A program made the position numbers and the translations under genes. A model generated the notes under the pieces. It was not told where the DNA came from and searched no databases. It saw only the letters and a program-made list of their open reading frames with translations. This document shows positions 61,105 through 64,000 of a stretch of 64,000 bases of DNA, piece after piece (the stretch's first letter is position 1; each line of letters opens with the position of its first letter). Source of the stretch: Pedobacter psychrotolerans (GTDB lineage: Bacteria; Bacteroidota; Bacteroidia; Sphingobacteriales; Sphingobacteriaceae); NCBI RefSeq assembly GCF_004340665.1, contig NZ_SLWO01000003.1, positions 248,001 to 312,000 of the forward strand, read 5' to 3'.

Positions 61105-61147
61105 CCCTTTCCCTTTCAGGGGGAAGGTGCCGATAGGCGGATAGAGG
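61105..61147. repeat. Dispersed-type intergenic element
   Basis: CCTTTCCC / GGGGGAAGG imperfect arms followed by TGCCGATAGGCGGATAGAGG, between convergent genes. It has the look of a known class of Bacteroidetes intergenic repeat, by memory only. Confidence 0.4.
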
Positions 61148-61200
61148 TTCTAATACCCTTCGTCGGCTAACAGAGCCTTCTCTCAATTAAACAATTACCC

Positions 61201-63573
61201 TTACACTACATTCCCCATAAAAGGATCAGTCGTGGTTACCTCTCCGGTTTCTATTTTGCCAGCATAACGGTGACTAAATATTTTATTTCCTGTATGGATA
61301 ACACTGAAATCGTACCAGTTTGCATTTTTAGATAAATTCAATACCACACTATTGGCTGATTTTGGTTTCAACTGGAGATTTCTTGGTGCCGCTCCATATT
61401 TATGGTCAATAATTTGAATGGCCACAGCCATTATACCTTTATTTTCAATGGTGAAAATTAAATTTCCACTAAGCTTTTTACTCACTAAACCGATTTGTTC
61501 CGGCTTTGCCTGAATCATTAACTGTGGATTCTTTTTACTCCCCGCGAAATGCCTGTAAAAACCATTTGGTCCTGTAACCCTGAAATCGTAAACTTCATCA
61601 TCAAAATCTTCAATGCTAATCTTTTCTGTAAGGGTATCGCCAGATTTTACAGCATATGCCCAGGTTTTTCCGGCGACACCTTTAAATTTAGCATTGGTAC
61701 TCATATTGAAAGGTGCTCCTACCGTTTCGATCTCGCTTCCGAAAAGCGTTTTTGCAGATTGGAAAGTAAGTTGTATTTCATTATTAACCAAATGAGCATC
61801 AACCATTAAGTGATAAGGTAATGCGCAAGCTGGTTTGGTTCCGTTTTCCTGTTTTGGGGCGTGAACCGATGTTTGATGTGAGAAAGCTTCAAACTTATTA
61901 ATTTTATCAACCTCCATTTTATTTAATGCTGTTGGCTCAGCCTGAGCAGGTTTGTTCTTCGCATTGTTGATATTGGTAACCACAGTTTCGCGATTTAAAG
62001 GCTCCGGGTTTTTAATTTCTTCTCCATGGAAAGGCCTGAAAGCAGATGACAGATCGCCACAAATATTTCTCCTCCAATCACTGATATTATTACTTTTGAT
62101 GTTTTTGCCCTCTTTTTTACTCAACCATTTCTCCATGAACATCAATGATGAAGTATGGTCAAATACCTGCGAATTTACGAACCCGCCCTTGCTCCAGGGA
62201 GAGGCGATTACCATAGGCACACGGTAACCTAAGCCAATCGGACTTCCTTTTCTCGCTTCAAAATCCGTGGCATAATTTATTCCGGCAGATGCTTTTCCTG
62301 TTGACGCATCATTTGGGTTTGGCACCACAAAAGGTGGCTGATGATCAAAATATCCATCATTTTCATCGTAAGTTAAAACGAAGATAGTTTTCTTCCAGAC
62401 TTCAGGGTTTTTAGTCAGAATATTTAAAGCCTCACTAACGTACCAGGTACCATAAAGTGGAGAACTGGTATGATCAGAAAAACGTTGAGGTGCAACTAGC
62501 CATGAAACGGTAGGTAATTTTCCCTGGTCTACATCCTGCCTGAACTGATGGAAAATATCGCCTTTTGGAATATTGATCGTTTCTGATTTTCCCTCATCAT
62601 TGGTGAAGGTAAAAGGTGTCAGATCTAAATAATCTTTCTGACTGATGTTGGTCTGAAAAGCCTTATCAATCAGGTTCTTTTCCCTTTGGGATAATTGATC
62701 ATATTTCGCCTGAACTTCTTTTGCACTTAAAGGAGGTTTAACGGTATGATCACCGTTCTTTCTGAAATATGCGGAAAGCTTAACATGGTGCCGGGAAACA
62801 TATTCAACTGGATTATCGCCATAATTCCCCAACCAGTCATCAACTTCACCTTCAGGCAATTTTGATGTCCACAGTTCATTTTGATAAATGCGCCAATCGA
62901 TACCATTATCTTCTAAAGTTTCCTGAAAAGTAGGCCAATCTACAAAAACGTTGTTCTGAGATTCTGCCTGGTCGTTATTGACCACGGCGATTTCGATTTC
63001 ACTTTTCTCCCCACGCACGGTTCCTGTAAAAAAGAATAATCGGTTTGGCGTGGTTCCTGTTAATGATGAGCAAAAATGCTGATCACAAACGGTAAAAGCA
63101 TCTGCTAAAGCATAATAAAAAGGAATATCATTCCGATCGTAATAAGCTAAGGAAATGGCTGATTTTACCAGAACCCATTTATCATATTTTCCACCATTTC
63201 TGGCAGCGACCTGATCATTCCAGGAGTGCGGCAATCCGCCCTGCCAGGTAATTTTGGTTTTGTTAATATCAACATGAAAAGGTGCATAAGTATAACCCTG
63301 ACCATCCTTTTGAAGCCAAACCTTATTGCCATCTGGCTGAATATGCGGATGCGGATCATTGAAACCCCTAACGCCTTTCATTTTGCCAAACATGTGGTCG
63401 AAGGAACGGTTTTCCTGCATCAGGAATACGATGTGCTCCGCATCCTGAAAAGTAGTGCCTGGGTCTGGATCAATCGACATCGCTTTTAGCACCGTTGCCG
63501 GAAAAGTATGGGCTGCCCCTGTTGCGCCTGCAAACAGTGCTGCTTTTTTAAGAAATTCTCTACGTGAATCCAT
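61201..63573 (-). CDS. Phosphocholine-type phospholipase C, Tat-exported
   Basis: 790 residues. Twin-arginine signal S-R-R-E-F-L-K-K at the start. Phosphoesterase domain over about 45-500 with Q-E-N-R-S-F-D-H-M-F-G, L-T-G-T-T-P-N-R and T-Y-D-E-N-D-G-Y-F-D-H. C-terminal beta domains (about 590-780) correspond to the DUF756 repeats of the phosphocholine-specific phospholipase C family. Likely releases phosphate-containing head groups from phospholipids outside the cytoplasm. Ends 35 bp before the GH16 gene's side. Confidence 0.93.
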   Translation of the reverse strand: MDSRREFLKKAALFAGATGAAHTFPATVLKAMSIDPDPGTTFQDAEHIVFLMQENRSFDHMFGKMKGVRGFNDPHPHIQPDGNKVWLQKDGQGYTYAPFHVDINKTKITWQGGLPHSWNDQVAARNGGKYDKWVLVKSAISLAYYDRNDIPFYYALADAFTVCDQHFCSSLTGTTPNRLFFFTGTVRGEKSEIEIAVVNNDQAESQNNVFVDWPTFQETLEDNGIDWRIYQNELWTSKLPEGEVDDWLGNYGDNPVEYVSRHHVKLSAYFRKNGDHTVKPPLSAKEVQAKYDQLSQREKNLIDKAFQTNISQKDYLDLTPFTFTNDEGKSETINIPKGDIFHQFRQDVDQGKLPTVSWLVAPQRFSDHTSSPLYGTWYVSEALNILTKNPEVWKKTIFVLTYDENDGYFDHQPPFVVPNPNDASTGKASAGINYATDFEARKGSPIGLGYRVPMVIASPWSKGGFVNSQVFDHTSSLMFMEKWLSKKEGKNIKSNNISDWRRNICGDLSSAFRPFHGEEIKNPEPLNRETVVTNINNAKNKPAQAEPTALNKMEVDKINKFEAFSHQTSVHAPKQENGTKPACALPYHLMVDAHLVNNEIQLTFQSAKTLFGSEIETVGAPFNMSTNAKFKGVAGKTWAYAVKSGDTLTEKISIEDFDDEVYDFRVTGPNGFYRHFAGSKKNPQLMIQAKPEQIGLVSKKLSGNLIFTIENKGIMAVAIQIIDHKYGAAPRNLQLKPKSANSVVLNLSKNANWYDFSVIHTGNKIFSHRYAGKIETGEVTTTDPFMGNVV

Positions 63574-63608
63574 AATTTAGTTCACAATTTTCAGTTGATG
63601 ACTTATGA

Positions 63609-64000
63609 TTATTTCTGGTAAACCCTTACATAATCTACTTTCATCGTCGCAGGGAATATAGATTCATCCACTCCCATCTTTCCACCCCATCCGCCGCCAA
63701 CGGCAACGTTTAAAATTAAATGAAAGTTCTGATCAAATGGCCATTCTGGCGTACCTTTTCCAGTGTTTTTGAAGCTCAGGTATTTTTGCTCATCCACAAA
63801 GAAATCGATACTATCTTTGTACCATTCAATGGCATAAACATGGTAAGCATCGTATGGATTGATTTTAACACCCTTCCCCACTTGCGTATGAATCGTATGG
63901 TTAAATTTCTCGGTATGTACGGTTCCATAAACACTATCAGGTTGATAACCGACATGCTCCATAATATCAATTTCTCCACTTTTAGGCCAACCTCCGTACT
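63609..64000 (-). CDS. Glycoside hydrolase family 16 (beta-glucanase), 3' part
   Basis: The frame runs out of the window at 64000, leaving 129 complete codons and two bases. The GH16 active site G-E-I-D-I-M-E-H sits at the upstream edge of the visible part; the two Glu are nucleophile and acid/base. C-terminal motifs H-V-Y-A-I-E-W, N-V-A-V-G-G-G-W-G-G and the last strand M-K-V-D-Y-V-R-V-Y-Q end the catalytic domain. Probably laminarinase/lichenase-like. The N-terminus, including any signal peptide, is outside. Confidence 0.92.
   Translation of the reverse strand, partial: YGGWPKSGEIDIMEHVGYQPDSVYGTVHTEKFNHTIHTQVGKGVKINPYDAYHVYAIEWYKDSIDFFVDEQKYLSFKNTGKGTPEWPFDQNFHLILNVAVGGGWGGKMGVDESIFPATMKVDYVRVYQK

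Noticed and set aside
1..64000. tRNA, rRNA, prophage or antiphage islands
   Set aside because: No tRNA-like cloverleaf, rRNA segment, integrase, phage structural gene or defence module was recognised on reading both strands.

Overview
The window looks like a chromosomal segment of a Sphingobacteriaceae-type Bacteroidetes, most like Pedobacter. The evidence is an AT-rich sequence; many signal peptides ending in A-Q or with Bacteroidetes-style lipoboxes; promoters of the TTG / TAnnTTTG type used by the Bacteroidetes primary sigma factor; an LpxC-FabZ fusion; PorX (response regulator plus PglZ domain, linked to type IX secretion); a CheB/CheR/hybrid-kinase cluster without flagellar genes; and dispersed intergenic palindromes. 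No rRNA, tRNA, CRISPR array, prophage or recognisable antiphage system was seen. The genus is inferred, not proven.

Layout. 1-552: 3' end of a DUF3137-like gene. 553-7465 (minus): a six-gene signalling operon running receiver-kinase, CHASE3/GAF hybrid kinase with three receivers, stand-alone receiver, CheR, CheB, second stand-alone receiver. 7563-10065 (minus): YpfJ-like zinc peptidase and gltX. 10290-12397 (plus): overlapping sensor kinase, DinB-like and thioesterase genes. 12445-16233: DUF6249 protein, Crp/Fnr regulator with a TTG start, Gdx-type SMR exporter, two 130-bp direct repeats, ECF sigma/anti-sigma pair, RBBP9-like hydrolase and cold-shock protein. 16338-25948: mostly secreted proteins (lipoprotein, phosphodiester glycosidase, DUF5117-type metalloprotease, retropepsin-PDZ protein, PBP4, SixA-like phosphatase, VanX-type dipeptidase) plus an AONS-like aminotransferase.

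26209-38104 is the conserved core: ald-tsaE-porX on minus, diverging from HD hydrolase, lpxD, lpxC-fabZ, lpxA, GNAT, ABC ATPase, two tandem EF-P genes, 5-formyl-THF cyclo-ligase and a 52-codon gene. A promoter, a 21-codon mini-ORF and a terminator hairpin with a competing pairing partner lie ahead of the first EF-P gene; that EF-P has lost the Lys at its functional tip.

38148-39721: xthA, a REP-associated tyrosine transposase and three REP-like hairpins. 40527-46117: a copper/metal-handling block (Cys-rich small protein, secreted HMA protein, outer-membrane beta-barrel, DUF3347 protein, HMA-AraC fusion regulator, YceI, frameshifted DOPA dioxygenase, HMA-membrane fusion). 46258-52233: bacillithiol-transferase-like protein, a degenerate FAD oxidoreductase relative, an S9 peptidase, and a peroxiredoxin-thioredoxin-DUF6952 operon. 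52441-59898 (minus): ppc and a tetR-tolC-emrA-emrB efflux operon whose promoter spacer is filled by a perfect palindrome. 60243-64000: small membrane protein, DUF2911 protein, Tat-exported phospholipase C and the 3' part of a GH16 glucanase.

The observations most worth following are the EF-P duplication with its leader, the copper block with its HMA-AraC regulator, and the CheB/CheR-coupled phosphorelay.
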